The translations under genes and the position numbers were made by a program. The notes beneath the pieces were generated by a model, which ran no database searches, was not told where the DNA came from, and worked only from the letters and a program-made list of their open reading frames with translations. Shown piece after piece: positions 23,037 to 34,894 of a DNA stretch of 64,000 nt. Numbering within the stretch: the stretch's first letter is position 1; every line of letters starts with the position of its first letter. The stretch lies in assembly GCA_022453515.1 (NCBI GenBank), contig JAJNNY010000068.1, positions 62,001 to 126,000 of the forward strand, given 5' to 3'. The DNA comes from Astrocystis sublimbata (lineage: Eukaryota; Ascomycota; Sordariomycetes; Xylariales; Xylariaceae).

Positions 23037-24714
23037 ATGCACGAAGCATTCGAGACCACGACCATCGGATGGCTGACCATCATCCTTGGATGGATACTGA
23101 CAACCTTGGCGCTTCTGTCCATTGTCGTCTATATATGGTCAAAAAGAGTCCGAGGGGTGTCGATGTGTAGCTTAGATGACATCTTGCTATATCTATCTCT
23201 TCTCCTATCACTTGCTCTTATGTCTTTGACAACTTGGGCAGTTGTAGTGGAGGGTCAAGGCCGACATCAATCAGCTGAATCTCACTCACAGTATGAGCTT
23301 GTTGCCAGAGTAGGTGAGTTCCGGTCACTTACGAAGTTCCCATTCTAACAGGTCGTTGCTACAGTCACTTCTGGTCAACGAGGTCATCTGGAGCGTTGTC
23401 AATACATTGCTGCGCACGGGCGCCATCTCGGTGATTCGCAGAATCACTGGGAAGCATAAAATATTCCATGCAATCTCAAACGTGCTCTTGGTAATGACCG
23501 CCGCCTACGCCATCGCGGCGATCGTAACATCACTGGTTATTTGTCAACCTATCAATGCCAGTTGGGATCAAACAGTTCTTGGCCGATGCGGGGACGAGGT
23601 TTTGGCATACATTTGCTTGGAATCCATAGGCGCAGCCCTTGACCTGGCAATAGTGGTCGCTCCCCTGCCGTCCTTAATGAGAATGCAAGTGACACGGAGA
23701 AAAAAACTGGCAGTCTGTTTCCTATTGTCATTAGGATCTGTGTAAGATTCATCTTCACCTTGGAGCTTGAATTTAAGTAGTTGCTTATGACAAATACAGG
23801 GTGTTCATAATTACCGGCCTGCGCATTGCGGCCTTGAACCGAGTCAGCAGCCACGATTTCTCGTATGATCAAGGGTATATTGGGCTGCTCTCAATTTTAG
23901 GGGCACTTATCGCCATCATATGCTGTTGTATTACAGGTAGCGCTAACACAGTATATCGTCGCTTTCGATGTTATGTAGGGCAGTATGTCAGTTGCATAAA
24001 CGGATAACTTTGTCTTGCAAATGGGTTGGAGATTAATAGTATATACGAGAAGTGAAGGGGTACTGTCATCTTCCAGCTCTTGCCATACTTGACACCAGCG
24101 CACTATATACAGCTCACGAGGAGTCCGATCTGGAAATCGTCAAATTGCCTGCCATTCCCATCTCGCATCTAGGACACTGTCATGGTAACAGATCCGCTGC
24201 TTTGGTACCCCTCGGTAGCCCAAACTTGGTCATGAGCCTGCCGAATCGTCGCTATAGATGGCGGTCAGCGACCGCAACGAGGAATAACAATGAAGTAGGA
24301 ACAGCCGTGAACACCTTGAAAATCGAGCCTATTAAATCAGTCTCTACTCTGGCCTTGCCCGAAACAATGAGAGCTGGCCCTTCCTCGAAGATGGAGTCTG
24401 CGCCTTCGCCTGACACGGTCAGCCTATCGGATCAGCCTACCAACTATGCAAATGAGCAAAGTCTGGTGGCATTGCGCAGCACCCCTCCACGCAATTGTCA
24501 AGAAGAACAATATTCGACCTTTGACCTGTCTGGTCCAAGTCAAGAGGACGACACTATTGCAGTTCAGCTTCTTTATGTTCAGGCATTGTCGTATTCACAT
24601 AGGCCCGTATTTCGAATATTAGCTGTCTGCTCCCAAACCCAATCTACTCCCCCATGGGCCATGGGTGGCTCGGGTGGGGGCCAAAGGCGGACAACTAATA
24701 TTCGGATTGCATGA
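23037..24714 (+). CDS. Fungal rhodopsin-domain integral membrane protein (PTH11/SAT4-like)
   Basis: Seven-TM protein of the large fungal rhodopsin-domain family; a few members are PTH11-type receptors, but the function of most is unknown. Proposed exons are 23037..23309, 23365..23741, 23800..23936 and 24077..24714, 474 aa, all in phase. An N-terminal Trp/Ile/Leu-rich helix pair leads to the family landmark LLVNEVIWSVVNTLLRTGA. VCQPINASWDQTVLGRCGD and VVAPLPSLMRMQVTRRKKLAV, the usual loop between TM4-TM6, follow, then FIITGLRIAAL. A hydrophilic Ser/Pro-rich tail of about 200 residues follows the last helix. The first three exons are secure. The last intron (140 nt, donor GTAGCG) is uncertain, and reading through it ends the protein within about 20 residues. 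Codon use is more A/T-rich than in the repair genes beside it. Confidence 0.75.
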
Positions 24715-25003
24715 TAGGCTAGACTCAAAGTCAACCAACTCGCCAGCCCCGAGAATATAAGATCGATTGACGCAATGATCGTTATAGTTATACTTGGGTA
24801 GCTGTATTATATCAATAGTCCTTTCACTATATTGGTTCAATGGGTCTTCGAAATTATTGTACTTCATGCTGTTATCGTTACTGCAAATAAATATCAAAGC
24901 TGTGTGTGCAGTATTAATCTTTATCAATATCCCCGTAACCTATCATATAAATATGCTGCTATATATAATCAATCCTCATAGTCATCCAAACTCAAATCCA
25001 AGT
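24715..25003. other. A/T-rich convergent spacer
   Basis: Just under 300 bases, clearly A/T-rich around 24780-24970, between the 3' ends of the rhodopsin-domain and GH43 genes. Nothing coding is seen; it probably holds polyadenylation signals for both. Confidence 0.6.
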
Positions 25004-26506
25004 CTACGCTTTCGCTACAGAAACAGAGCCAAACCGAGCTCCCGCCGCCGACGCACGCACGCCATCCGCGCCGGTCTTGAAAGAGGTATCATTCGCAATA
25101 ATTACAGGAGTCTCCATATCATCAACAAAGACAGTAAGCTTCGAGGCAACAGCGGTGATCCTTATATGATGTTCCTTGCCAGCCGTGATCGTCGTCGTGT
25201 TCCTCCGGCCCAGTATCGAGGCCGTGCGAGGCCCGCTGACGAACTTCTCGAGCGACACGCCCCCCGAAGACGATATCTTGGCATGGTAGCCGTTCAGCTT
25301 CGCCAGCCCAGCCGTGACATTAGTTGCGCGGAAAAACAGCCCTGCCTCGGCTTTGGAGTCCGGAAGCAAGACAGTGGCGTCGTAAACGAGGTCTCCGAAA
25401 TTGGTGTCGAGCATCGCGACGCCGGCCCCCGCGCTCTCCAGCCGCTCATTGACGACAGACCATTTGCCGCCGTACTGCTTCCACCCGACCGCCTGGCCGT
25501 CGGCAAAGTTGTCTTTCACAAGCATTTTGATCGGCGCGATCGTCCCGTCGTCGTTGAAGTACATGCGATCGTAAGCGACCACGCGGTGGTTGCCGTCCGA
25601 TTCGCTGAGGGGCCGGCGGTGGTAGATGAGGTACCATATGTCCGTGTTGGGGATGTGTATGACGCCGTTATGCCCGCTGCCCTTAGCCACGGCTGGGTCC
25701 TGCTCGAGGATCCTAGCCTCTCTCTTGGGGAAGGGGCCCATGATGGAATCGGACATGGCATAGGAAACGCTGTAATCCGGCCCGGTCCAGCCACCCTCGG
25801 ACCACATCAGATAGTACACCCCATTGCGCTTGATCATCTGGGACCCTTCGACATATCCCTCGGGCGTGATCTCCTTATAGGACGTTCCGTCGTCGAATGT
25901 ACCGATCGAGATCATATCGTCGTTCAGTTTCGCAATGTTGCAGTGCGAGTGGCCTCCGTAGAATATGTACGCCTGGCCATCGTCGTCAATGAACACATCT
26001 TGATCGATCGGCTGCGCATCGTTGTGGTATTCGCCGATAAGGGGCTTGCCAATGGCATCCACATAGGGACCCTCGGGCTTGTCGGCCACGGCAACCCCGA
26101 TTCCGCCGATGACGCCGTCCTCCGGCTCCCCTTCCTGTATATCATTTGCGCCGAAGTATAGGTAGTATTTTCCGTTGCGGGAGATAGGCGCAGGCGCCCA
26201 GACGGCCTCCCTGGCCCATTTCACATCTTTAGTCGTGAGGATATTCTCGTGCTTTTCCCAATTTACCAAGTCAATGCTCGAAAATGCGTCGAGAAACGTT
26301 TGCTCCTCGTATTTGAGCGACGACGTAGGGAAAACCCAGTACTTGCCGTCGTAGAACTCGGTATCCGGATCCGCGTACCAGCCGTCTATTATGGGGTTTC
26401 CGGCTTCGGCAGTAGTATAGTCGAGCGCCGCCCGGCGCACGAAGGGTATCGCCCCTGTCATTGGCAGAATGAGACCAACCACCAGATGCAAGAAAGACCG
26501 AGCCAT
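25004..26506 (-). CDS. Secreted glycoside hydrolase family 43 enzyme with C-terminal lectin-like domain
   Basis: Single exon, 500 aa from the ATG at 26506. The start is chosen because MARSFLHLVVGLILPMTGA is a good signal peptide just ahead of the mature domain. The five-bladed GH43 propeller shows the catalytic base Asp in GWYADPDTEFYDGKYW, the pKa-tuning Asp in QPIDQDVFIDDDGQAY, and the acid Glu in EGYVEGSQMIKRNGVYYL. GHNGVIHIPNTDIWYLIYHRR closes the domain. The C-terminal ~170 residues (KDNFADG to the end) form a jelly-roll/LamG-like module of the kind often appended to GH43 as CBM66 or similar. The likely role is trimming arabinose or xylose side chains from plant cell wall polysaccharide outside the cell. 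The frame is open upstream as far as 26971, with in-frame ATGs at 26803 and 26725 that would add a hydrophobic N-terminal region. Exact substrate is not readable from sequence. Confidence 0.88.
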   Translation of the reverse strand: MARSFLHLVVGLILPMTGAIPFVRRAALDYTTAEAGNPIIDGWYADPDTEFYDGKYWVFPTSSLKYEEQTFLDAFSSIDLVNWEKHENILTTKDVKWAREAVWAPAPISRNGKYYLYFGANDIQEGEPEDGVIGGIGVAVADKPEGPYVDAIGKPLIGEYHNDAQPIDQDVFIDDDGQAYIFYGGHSHCNIAKLNDDMISIGTFDDGTSYKEITPEGYVEGSQMIKRNGVYYLMWSEGGWTGPDYSVSYAMSDSIMGPFPKREARILEQDPAVAKGSGHNGVIHIPNTDIWYLIYHRRPLSESDGNHRVVAYDRMYFNDDGTIAPIKMLVKDNFADGQAVGWKQYGGKWSVVNERLESAGAGVAMLDTNFGDLVYDATVLLPDSKAEAGLFFRATNVTAGLAKLNGYHAKISSSGGVSLEKFVSGPRTASILGRRNTTTITAGKEHHIRITAVASKLTVFVDDMETPVIIANDTSFKTGADGVRASAAGARFGSVSVAKA

Positions 26507-27340
26507 CTCGAAGGCCTCCGTCAGTCCCAGCGCAAACGTAGACGCAGCACTGTTTGTAAGTGAAATACTGGTGATATTGCTAAACGCCTCGCCGACGAAA
26601 TCCCAACAACCACCGGGCGAGAACGACAAGAAGTCGGCGACGCGAGAACTATATGTCGCTGCCATGAGACTCGCGCATAATGCCACACAGATCCCCAGCG
26701 ACCGGTTCCTTGGAATGAAGGCCATCGTCCCCTGCCACCTTGGCCGTCCGAGCGGGCGCGTGCCCTTCTCATTTTCACCAACCAAGGAGGTGGTGCTCTT
26801 CATGCCGGGTGACGACGAACCTGGGCCATGGTCACCCGACACAGTTGCAAGCTTTGGGTGCATCCCGGCTGCTGGCGATGTGCAGCATCTGAGTGACCAA
26901 TCGATGACTACACGATAAGAGCTTGGAGTATCACGCTGGGTCCGACTTGCAGCAATGTTGGCCTTGTTCACCTTCTAGTTGTGGAGTTGTGGGGTTATCT
27001 GAGTCGTTATAGGCGGGGAAGGTTGCCAGATCAAAACAACACATTCCAAAAGCGGACTGGGTGTAAAGTGCCACACCCGACGTCACATGAGTCTAGAAAA
27101 AGCAATGCTGACAGGCATGCAACGCCATGCGACGCTGCCGCGATAGTGTGCGATGACTGCGTCATCTACCTAGGTAGCTTTAATAGACCGGCGCTAAGGA
27201 GCATGCAGACGACCTGATGTACTGCGCCATAAGCACATGAGAGGCAATCGCGTGGCTTGGAATTTGAATCAGTAACATTATTTGCTTCAAGGGTATCCTA
27301 TGCTGATATATACGAGTTGCTGGCACTAATAGCAGGTTTT
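26507..27340. other. Promoter of the GH43 gene and CSC1 3' side
   Basis: About 830 bases if GH43 starts at 26506. Most of 26507-26971 stays open in the GH43 frame. A perfect palindrome TACCTAGGTA lies at 27167-27176. Confidence 0.5.
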
Positions 27341-30139
27341 TTATACGTTGTTATCACCACTCTCCCGCCATACGTGTGTATCTCCTAGGCTCAACGAGCT
27401 CGACGTGCTCAATGTAGTATCGTGAGGTTCAGGCATTGCATCACCATGGTCCTCGTAGCGGCTAGGGCTGTGGGCTCGAGAGGATTGTTCTGGAGAAAGA
27501 GGTGGTGGCGGGTCTTTGTAAATCCAGGGTTGGTCTAAAGGCGCAATTAGAGAAGGGTTTATAAACATCACTCCTTTCTCTCGGTCCTCATCGATTGTGC
27601 TCATCCGCCTAGCAAGTCGCATCGACTGTTCCACGTCCTGGTCAGGATTGCTCTGCGCCCCAGGATCTGAGTCGCGTTTGATACTGCGGAGAGCAATGAA
27701 TTTGGTGAGGGGAATGAATTGCTTCTGGTAGTAATAATTGTACCAAAGAGTAGCAACTACCAACGGAGCAACGAGCGCAGCTGAATAGAATGCCCCTTTG
27801 AGGATTAGAATGGCAAGCATGACAATCTGAAATGATATGAGACCAAGGATGATGCGTCTACAGATCATCGGCCACGCTCCGCCTGTGGCATGTTGCGGTT
27901 GATCCATAGAGTAGAGGAGCTGGTATTTGTACACGAAATACCCTAGCCCGAAATAAAGGACACCCATCAGTAATACGAGCTCAGATCCCGGGAGGACGCT
28001 GTAGACGAGACAGAGGATGAAGATGAGCAGCGCAGTAGGTAGATAGAACCCATACTGGAAAAGAGCGGGCTGCACAAGCTCGGCAAAGTCACGAGGAGTT
28101 TTGGCGCCCATCCGGTACACTGGGTACAGTGACATACTGCCAAATTGGAGAAGCTTGAATGGAAACAATCCGATTCCTTGGAGCATGATAAAGTTGAGAT
28201 AAAAGTTGTTGAGACCAGTGATGGACTGGGCAATCTTCTTCGCGATCAACCTCGTGTCGCTTAACGAATCCTTGATAATTGACCAGAACTGCGCTAGAGC
28301 AGCAGAGCCAGACACGGCGTAAACAACAAAAATGTTGAAGAACACGAAGAAGAAGTTTTTCGATATGGCTGATAGCTCGACGTCGCCCTGCGATATGAAC
28401 CCTTGATTATTGGAAAGATAATCGTAGAGAAAGGGGACCAGAACGTTGAGCAACGATACGACCAGTGTCGGCAAACCGGTCTGCACTAGAGCCTTTGTGA
28501 TATCGTGTCTTTCAAGGTTTTCGCCCAATCCCGGCGCAACTTTCTTGATGGAGCAAATGCTGAGAAGCTGAGCCAAGAACGCGACTGGTACAAACCAGAG
28601 TATGGTCAGGCCAGTGATGAATATCGTGACCACTGCTGATTGCAGTCGTCTTTGGTATCGCGGTGCGTATGTATTCTTCCATATCACGTCGTAAGGGGAC
28701 GGTGCCGGCTTGGTGAGGAGCCGCCCGGGTCGAGGGTCAATAGTAGCTTGGATGGCCATTTGACATGCGGCAATGGAATCCATTGTGACGAATGCGGTAT
28801 CGGTGGGAGCATACTCTTTCTGTCGCGCATCCCGAATCTTCTCGTCGAGTCGGCGGAGTCGCTCCTCGTAATAGTCTAACGCACTATGGAGATGGTAAGT
28901 GACTGGTTGAATCCTGAATGAGGAATTTGCTTCGTCCAAACTTGACGAAATCAACGGTCCGAATGGCATTGCATGAGAAGACAAAAAGAGAAAAGACATA
29001 CTCGATCTTGCGATTTTGCATCTTAAGGAATCCGAAGCGTAGACGTATCTGAGGACGCTCTCCTCTCCCCATCACCCCGGAAAGACCGTTGCCAGCGAGG
29101 AGCCGACCGTTCTCTCCTGCATGTTCCTCGTGCTCGTCTGTCTGTCCCGCTAGGTCATTTCGGCTGGTATTGCGAACGACTGCCCGTGGCACCGTCGCCT
29201 TTTGCGATCGGTAAGCGGTCCAGGCCTCCTCAAGCTTGTGGAGAGTGCTTTGTCGCTGAGCCACGAGTGCATCGAGCTCCGCCCAGTGTCGACACAGATT
29301 TACGGCGCGAACATGTCCGACTTCGAGATTCTCCACAAACTCCTTGATCCTTTCTTCGGTGCGAAGATCCTTTGGAATCCCTGTCAATCTAAAGGTTCGG
29401 TCGGTAATGGTGGACTGTGTTCCGAGGTAGTCCTGTCTGATCTTGACCACCTTGAATGTTTCGGCATTCATAAAATAAAGAGTCAGGAGCGAAAAGAACC
29501 ATGTAAACGCAAGATACGACCAAAGATAGTTCCTATTAGTGTCGCTGCGATCATTCGTTCCATTTCCATGATTATCGAAAGCTCTGTGGATAGGCCATAG
29601 TACGGCGGCGGAGAAAAACAGCATAGTTGCGAAAAGGCGGAGGGACATCTTGAAGAAGGAGAGGAACTGAATATGGCGTCGTTAGCAGGTCTCCTAGTGT
29701 GGACGTACGTTGAGCACCTTGATACGTACCACAAAGGCATCTAGGCCAGCTGAAGCTAAGACCTGCTCCTCGGTCACCCTGTATAGAGCTGGGATCCATC
29801 CTAAGAAGCTGTCGGGAAGAATAGGGAGGGCGATTTCGGGGTTGTTATGTCGTTTCCTGGCGGCGTAGAGAGTTTTCCATCGAGGTCGAAGGATCTGATA
29901 CAGGTGGCACCGGTCAGCGCAATGTGCAGAGCAAGACGGAGATGGTCTGAGTTTTGGCTGCAGCTTACACAAAATGTAACGAAGGCGGAAATGCCCAGGG
30001 CCGAGGAGATGACCAGCTGGACAAATTTGTCCTTGTCGCCGGGAGCGATGGCATCTTCGCCTTTGCACTCGTTGTCGGTGCCGTTATTCGTCCCGTTGTT
30101 TAGCACGATCGCGAGGAGGTCCAGCCCGCCGTATGCCAT
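27341..30139 (-). CDS. CSC1/OSCA-family calcium-permeable stress-gated cation channel
   Basis: Multi-pass membrane protein of the TMEM63/OSCA/CSC1 group (formerly DUF221), mechanically or osmotically gated cation channels. Exons complement(join(27341..28883, 29002..29666, 29730..29894, 29969..30139)) keep phase and give 847 aa. An N-terminal helix (VISSALGISAFVTFCILRPRW) leads to [37 protein letters not shown], typical of the family. A cytoplasmic RRM-like loop follows (RTFRLTGIPKDLRTEERIKEFVE, CQMAIQATIDPRP). The C-terminal pore region contains PYDVIWKN, QGFISQGDVELSAISKNFFFVFFNIF and PLVVATLWYNYYYQKQFIPLTKF. The tail (about 120 residues) is Ser/Pro-rich and probably regulatory. The acceptor of exon 3 is placed so that FLSFFKMSLR is restored. 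Confidence 0.93.
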
Positions 30140-30733
30140 CTGTGCGACTTCGATGCAAACATGAAAAACAAATAATAAAGAGGGCTACAGGATTTTAGGC
30201 AGTCATAGTTGAGCAAATGTCTCTGCTTCTGCCGTGGCCCATCGTGTCTGTAGCAAATGGTCCCTCGGATGATCGGGATTACGTCAGTGAGTCGTGAGCT
30301 AGGTAACTGGTGTTGTTCCAGTCTACGCCACAAATCGCGCGACAGGTCGCGCTTGTTCAAGTAGATGTGGCTGTGCAGCTGGCTGCCTAAGGCAGGAGTA
30401 GGTGTCTAGGTAAGTACATACCTAGGGAGGTAATCTCACTTAACGCGTCTGTTGGATCGGCAGACGCGCTTTATGGCTATGCTAGCAGAAAACTAAGGAA
30501 AAGCAACCGGGGTACTTGCATTAGCGTGCCAGGACGCTGGATGGAAGCTCCATCATGAGATCACTGCTCATCAATAAACAACAACCCCTTGAGTAGCCTG
30601 TTGATACAGCTACAATCTGCTAAAAAAAGGACAGAGACGCCAGCGCTGTACCTGCTACTTTGCAATGTGAATTGCGCCGAATAATTGAACGAGACTTGAA
30701 GCCACGGCAATTCAACACCACTGTCGGATCATC
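30140..30733. other. Divergent promoter region CSC1/MSH3
   Basis: 594 bases shared by two genes transcribed away from each other. CTAGGTA and TACCTAGG motifs occur at 30406-30412 and 30418-30425, next to the CGCG inverted repeat listed separately. Confidence 0.65.
30444..30468. promoter_or_regulatory. Perfect CGCGTCTG / CAGACGCG inverted repeat with MCB-like cores
   Basis: Two 8-base arms, CGCGTCTG (30444-30451) and CAGACGCG (30461-30468), are exact reverse complements separated by 9 bases. The first arm overlaps ACGCGT (30443-30448), the MluI cell-cycle box bound by MBF in yeasts, and the second contains GACGCG. It lies about 270 bases before the MSH3 ATG and 300 before CSC1. MBF control of MSH3 is an inference from the motif and gene function. 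Confidence 0.5.
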
Positions 30734-33700
30734 ATGCCTACGCCAGCCAAAGAGAAGGGACAACAGTCTCTGTCCAGCTTCTTTACCAAGAAGGCCGTGG
30801 AAACGAACAAAAACAGCTCGAATACCCCCAAAGCCGACGCTTCTCTGTCACCTGACGTCTATAGGAAGCGACCGCTTGAAGAAGACACCGATAATGGCAA
30901 TCCGACGCCTATAAGGAAGAAGTCGAAGAGTGTTCTCGTCCAGAGGCAAAGCGCAGCCCATACCGAATCACCAAGCAAGAGCCCCCCTCCTACCACAACC
31001 GTCAGCCGCCCGAGCTCCCGCACGGATCGTTACCTTTATGATAGGTCGAATTCCCGCGATGGCCAGCCCGCAGCACCAGAAGAGGAGCAGCAAGACGACC
31101 CCCAGACGAGGAGGCGAAAGCAGGAGCTGCATCGCAAGTTCGTGCAGAAGCTCGGCCGGCCCGACAGCATGGCCCTGATGAAGCGACGCAACCACCAGAT
31201 CGACGACGATGCCCAAGTCCCCAACGAGGATGGTGAAGACGAGGAAGAGGAGGAGACACCACAGCCTGCCAAGACCAAGAAAAAGGGCGCCAAGACCGGC
31301 AAGCTCACGCCCATGGAGATACAGTTCCTCGACATTAAGCGTAAGCACATGGACACCGTCCTCATCGTTGAGGTTGGCTACAAGTTCAAGTTCTTTGGCG
31401 AAGACGCCCGCGTCGCTGCCAAGGAGCTCAGCATTGTGTGCATCCCCGGCAAGTTTCGGTACGATGAGCACCCGTCGGAAGCCCACATCGACCGGTTCGC
31501 ATCTGCGAGCATTCCCGTCCATCGACTTCCAGTCCATGCGAAACGCCTGGTCGCGGCTGGCCACAAAGTCGGCGTCGTGCGCCAGATCGAAACCGCAGCG
31601 CTCAAGAAAGTGGGAGATAACAGGAATGCTCCTTTCACCAGGAAGCTCACAAATGTCTACACCAAGGGAACGTATGTTGATGAGATTGGTGAACTAGATC
31701 AGAATACTGAAGCTGGTTCCTCATCCGGCGGCTATCTACTCTGCATTACGGAGACAGCCGCCAAGGGATGGGGCACCGACGAGAAAGTCGACGTAGGAAT
31801 AATTGCTGTCCAGCCTGCTACGGGTGATATCATCTACGACAATTTCGAAGATGGCTTCATGAGAAGCGAAATCGAGACGAGACTCCTACATATTTCACCC
31901 TGCGAGTTTCTGATCGTGGGCGAACTCTCCAAGGCGACAGAGAAGCTAGTGCAGCACCTGTCGGGCAGTTCCACCAACGTCTTCGGCGACCGCAGTCGCG
32001 TTGAACGGGTTGGCAAGTCGAAAACCATAGCTGCTGAGGCGTATTCGCACGTCACCCAATTCTATTCCAACAAATTGAAGGAGAACGAGGGCGATGACAA
32101 AGCCAGCGCACTTCTAGAGAAAGTGCTCAAGCTCCCAGAAGCTGTGACTATCTGCCTTTCCTCAATGATCAACCATTTGAAAGAGTATGGCCTTGAACAC
32201 GTATTCGACTTGACCAAGTACTTCCAATCGTTCAGTGCTCGACAGCACATGCTAGTCAACGGCACTACCCTTGAAAGCTTGGAAGTGTACCGCAACTCGA
32301 CCGATCATGCCGAGAAAGGCAGTCTGTTCTGGGCGCTCGACAAGACCTTGACACGGTTCGGTCGACGCCTCTTGCGCAAATGGGTCGGTCGTCCATTACT
32401 CGACAAAGATCGTCTCGAAGAACGTGTCGCAGCCGTCGAAGAGTTGCTCGAGAATGCATCGACGAATAAGGTCGACCAATTGGAGCATCTTCTCAAAAAC
32501 ACCAAGACCGACCTGGAGCGGAGTCTCATCCGCATATACTACGGAAAGTGTACACGGCCAGAGCTGCTGGCAGTGCTTCAGACCCTACAGAGAATCGCAT
32601 CTGAGTTTGCTCGTGTGAAAGACCCCTCCGACACTGGCTTCAAATCGGCAGCCATCAGCAACGCCATCACTTCCATACCCCTAATACTGCCGACCGTCCT
32701 CTCTTACCTCGAACGCATCAACGCAGAAGCCGCTCGGTCGGACGACAAGTACGCATTCTTCCGAGAAAACGAGGAGACGGAGGATATCACCGACCAAAAG
32801 CTCGGAATCGCCTCGGTGGAGCAGGAGCTCGACGCCTACAGAAAAGAGGCCGCATCCAAGCTCGGCAAGAAATCACCCGTGTCGTACGTGACGGTAGCAG
32901 GCATCGAGTATCTCATCGAAGTGACCAACACCGATCTCAAGCGCGTCCCAGCATCTTGGATGAAGATCAGCGGCATCAAGAAGCTGTCGCGTTTCCACAC
33001 GCCTGAAGTCGTGCGGCTTATATCGGAGCGGGACCAGCACAAGGAGGCCCTCTCGGCTGCCTGCGACGTAGCCTTCAAATCGCTTCTCGAGTCGCTAGCC
33101 TCAGACTACCAGCCCCTTCGCGATGCCATATCCTCCCTCGCGACCCTCGACTGTCTGCTCTCGCTGTCCAAAGTCGCCTCTCTCCCAGGCTACTCAAAGC
33201 CACAGTTCCTACCATCCGAAACGCCTCCAACCATCTCCATCACATCCGGCCGACACCCCATCGCCGAGCAAACCCTCGCCACCTCCTACATCCCCTTCAG
33301 CACCACCCTCGCGTCCCCCGCGCCTCTAGCCCACCTCATAACCGGGCCCAACATGGGCGGCAAATCCTCCTTCGTGCGCGCCGTCGCGCTCCTCGTCCTC
33401 CTCGCCCAAATCGGCTCTTTCGTCCCCGCCGACGCCATGACCCTGACACTCGTCGATGCGATCCACACTCGCATGGGCGCTCGCGACAACTTATTCCGTG
33501 GCGAGAGTACCTTCATGGTCGAGGTGTCCGAGACGGCACGGATTCTGCGTTCCGCAACCCCGCACTCCCTAGTGATCCTCGATGAACTAGGCCGCGGAAC
33601 GAGCACGTACGACGGAGCGGCCATCGCACAGGCCGTCCTGCAACACGTTGTCGAGGACACCCAGTGTCTGACGCTGTTCATAACACACTACCAGAGTCTT

Positions 33701-34102
33701 GCCCGTGTTGCCGAGGGGCTTGCGGGGAAGTGCACAAACGTACATATGCGGTTCACCGCTACCAACAAGCACAGTAACAGCAGTGATAAAAGTAGCTTGC
33801 TGCATTCATTGGACGACAGCATGGATACACAGGCAGACAGTGAGCCCCTTGAAGCAGATGAAGAGATCACCTTTTTGTACGAGGTCGGCGAAGGCGTGGC
33901 GCACAGATCTTACGGCCTCAACGTTGCACGGTTAGCACGCATCCCGCCCAGAGTCCTTGATGTAGCAGCTACAAAGTCACGGGAACTTGAAGATGAGATT
34001 AAGACGCGTAGATTAGGTGGTGCCGCGAGGCTCTTGGCAGGCATTATGGGCAACGACTCGGAACAGCTTGACCATCTTGTATCAAGTATTGAGCAGTTAT
34101 AA
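30734..34102 (+). CDS. MSH3: DNA mismatch repair protein MSH3
   Basis: Partner of MSH2 in MutS-beta, which recognises insertion/deletion loops and helps repair microsatellite slippage. One exon, 1122 aa. The N-terminus carries a PCNA-binding PIP box, QQSLSSFF at residues 10-17, followed by a basic, Pro/Ser-rich linker with nuclear localisation character (IRKKSK). The mismatch-binding domain I begins [15 protein letters not shown] near residue 195 and reads [17 protein letters not shown] sequence typical of MSH3. The lever/clamp region contains [25 protein letters not shown] MutS III sequence. The ATPase has Walker [19 protein letters not shown] near residue 870, [14 protein letters not shown] and [27 protein letters not shown] near the C-terminus is the conserved dimer segment. 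MSH3 rather than MSH6 is supported by the MSH3-type domain I and the short N-terminal tail without a PWWP domain. Confidence 0.95.
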   Translation: MPTPAKEKGQQSLSSFFTKKAVETNKNSSNTPKADASLSPDVYRKRPLEEDTDNGNPTPIRKKSKSVLVQRQSAAHTESPSKSPPPTTTVSRPSSRTDRYLYDRSNSRDGQPAAPEEEQQDDPQTRRRKQELHRKFVQKLGRPDSMALMKRRNHQIDDDAQVPNEDGEDEEEEETPQPAKTKKKGAKTGKLTPMEIQFLDIKRKHMDTVLIVEVGYKFKFFGEDARVAAKELSIVCIPGKFRYDEHPSEAHIDRFASASIPVHRLPVHAKRLVAAGHKVGVVRQIETAALKKVGDNRNAPFTRKLTNVYTKGTYVDEIGELDQNTEAGSSSGGYLLCITETAAKGWGTDEKVDVGIIAVQPATGDIIYDNFEDGFMRSEIETRLLHISPCEFLIVGELSKATEKLVQHLSGSSTNVFGDRSRVERVGKSKTIAAEAYSHVTQFYSNKLKENEGDDKASALLEKVLKLPEAVTICLSSMINHLKEYGLEHVFDLTKYFQSFSARQHMLVNGTTLESLEVYRNSTDHAEKGSLFWALDKTLTRFGRRLLRKWVGRPLLDKDRLEERVAAVEELLENASTNKVDQLEHLLKNTKTDLERSLIRIYYGKCTRPELLAVLQTLQRIASEFARVKDPSDTGFKSAAISNAITSIPLILPTVLSYLERINAEAARSDDKYAFFRENEETEDITDQKLGIASVEQELDAYRKEAASKLGKKSPVSYVTVAGIEYLIEVTNTDLKRVPASWMKISGIKKLSRFHTPEVVRLISERDQHKEALSAACDVAFKSLLESLASDYQPLRDAISSLATLDCLLSLSKVASLPGYSKPQFLPSETPPTISITSGRHPIAEQTLATSYIPFSTTLASPAPLAHLITGPNMGGKSSFVRAVALLVLLAQIGSFVPADAMTLTLVDAIHTRMGARDNLFRGESTFMVEVSETARILRSATPHSLVILDELGRGTSTYDGAAIAQAVLQHVVEDTQCLTLFITHYQSLARVAEGLAGKCTNVHMRFTATNKHSNSSDKSSLLHSLDDSMDTQADSEPLEADEEITFLYEVGEGVAHRSYGLNVARLARIPPRVLDVAATKSRELEDEIKTRRLGGAARLLAGIMGNDSEQLDHLVSSIEQL

Positions 34103-34894
34103 TATCCGCAGTCCACGTATGTATGTAATTGTCCTGTATGAGAATTCACTATTGTATCTGTAAGCTGGGTTGTATCTAAGTAGTGTACATGCTAGAGAGT
34201 CGATTTCATAAGATCATGTTTCCCAACCACGCAAGAGAATGCCTAAGATAGGGCAGGCTAGAGATTCCGAACCATAGGCCCTCCAGCATCAGAACGGAAA
34301 AAACTGAACGCAAAGGGAGGAGGGGAAATGATACAGGCGCATAATGTCCCGGACGCATGAAGAGACAAAGATGCCTGTTCGTCATTTGGGTACTGTAGCA
34401 GTAGGATCGGTCCTGGACACAGCTAGCGCTGTCCATACAGTTTGCCCACGAGAAGAGTTATTGTAAAGTCAGCACGACTCTTCTCCGCCCTCGTATGGGA
34501 AACGTAAGTCTGCAATTCAGCCTGAGATAACTGGGAACAGTTGTAGCTGCAGGTCTGACGGCAGGATAAGGAGAAATAACCGGAAGGCTACCAAGAGACG
34601 TAAATTAAAGTTCGATAATTATCGACGTCTCAGTTAGCCGAAATAAAACAAACGCAGGGTTGGACGAGAACCTCAAGAAAGCACGCGAGAAGGTGTCTGG
34701 TTCGAAGCAATGAGAATCATAGAACGTGCTGTACTATGCGTGCCCATAGCGTGTCCTTAGGATGTAATTGAAAATTGGAGCGCAATGTTGACTGAAAGTC
34801 GTTGGGCTGATTGCAGACGGCTAGTCTACAACAACCCATCAAGCGAGGATGAAACGAAATGAACAAGATACAGAAGGGACGGTGGATCTTCGAT
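34103..34894. other. Convergent intergenic MSH3 / C2H2 gene
   Basis: About 790 bases between two 3' ends. No coding or repeat structure was recognised. Confidence 0.6.

Noticed and set aside
24794..26161. 455-codon open frame antisense to GH43
   Set aside because: Overlaps a real, well-conserved coding region on the other strand and has no recognisable domain.
34690..34710. GGTTCGAAGC resembling a tRNA B box
   Set aside because: No A box at proper distance and no acceptor stem.
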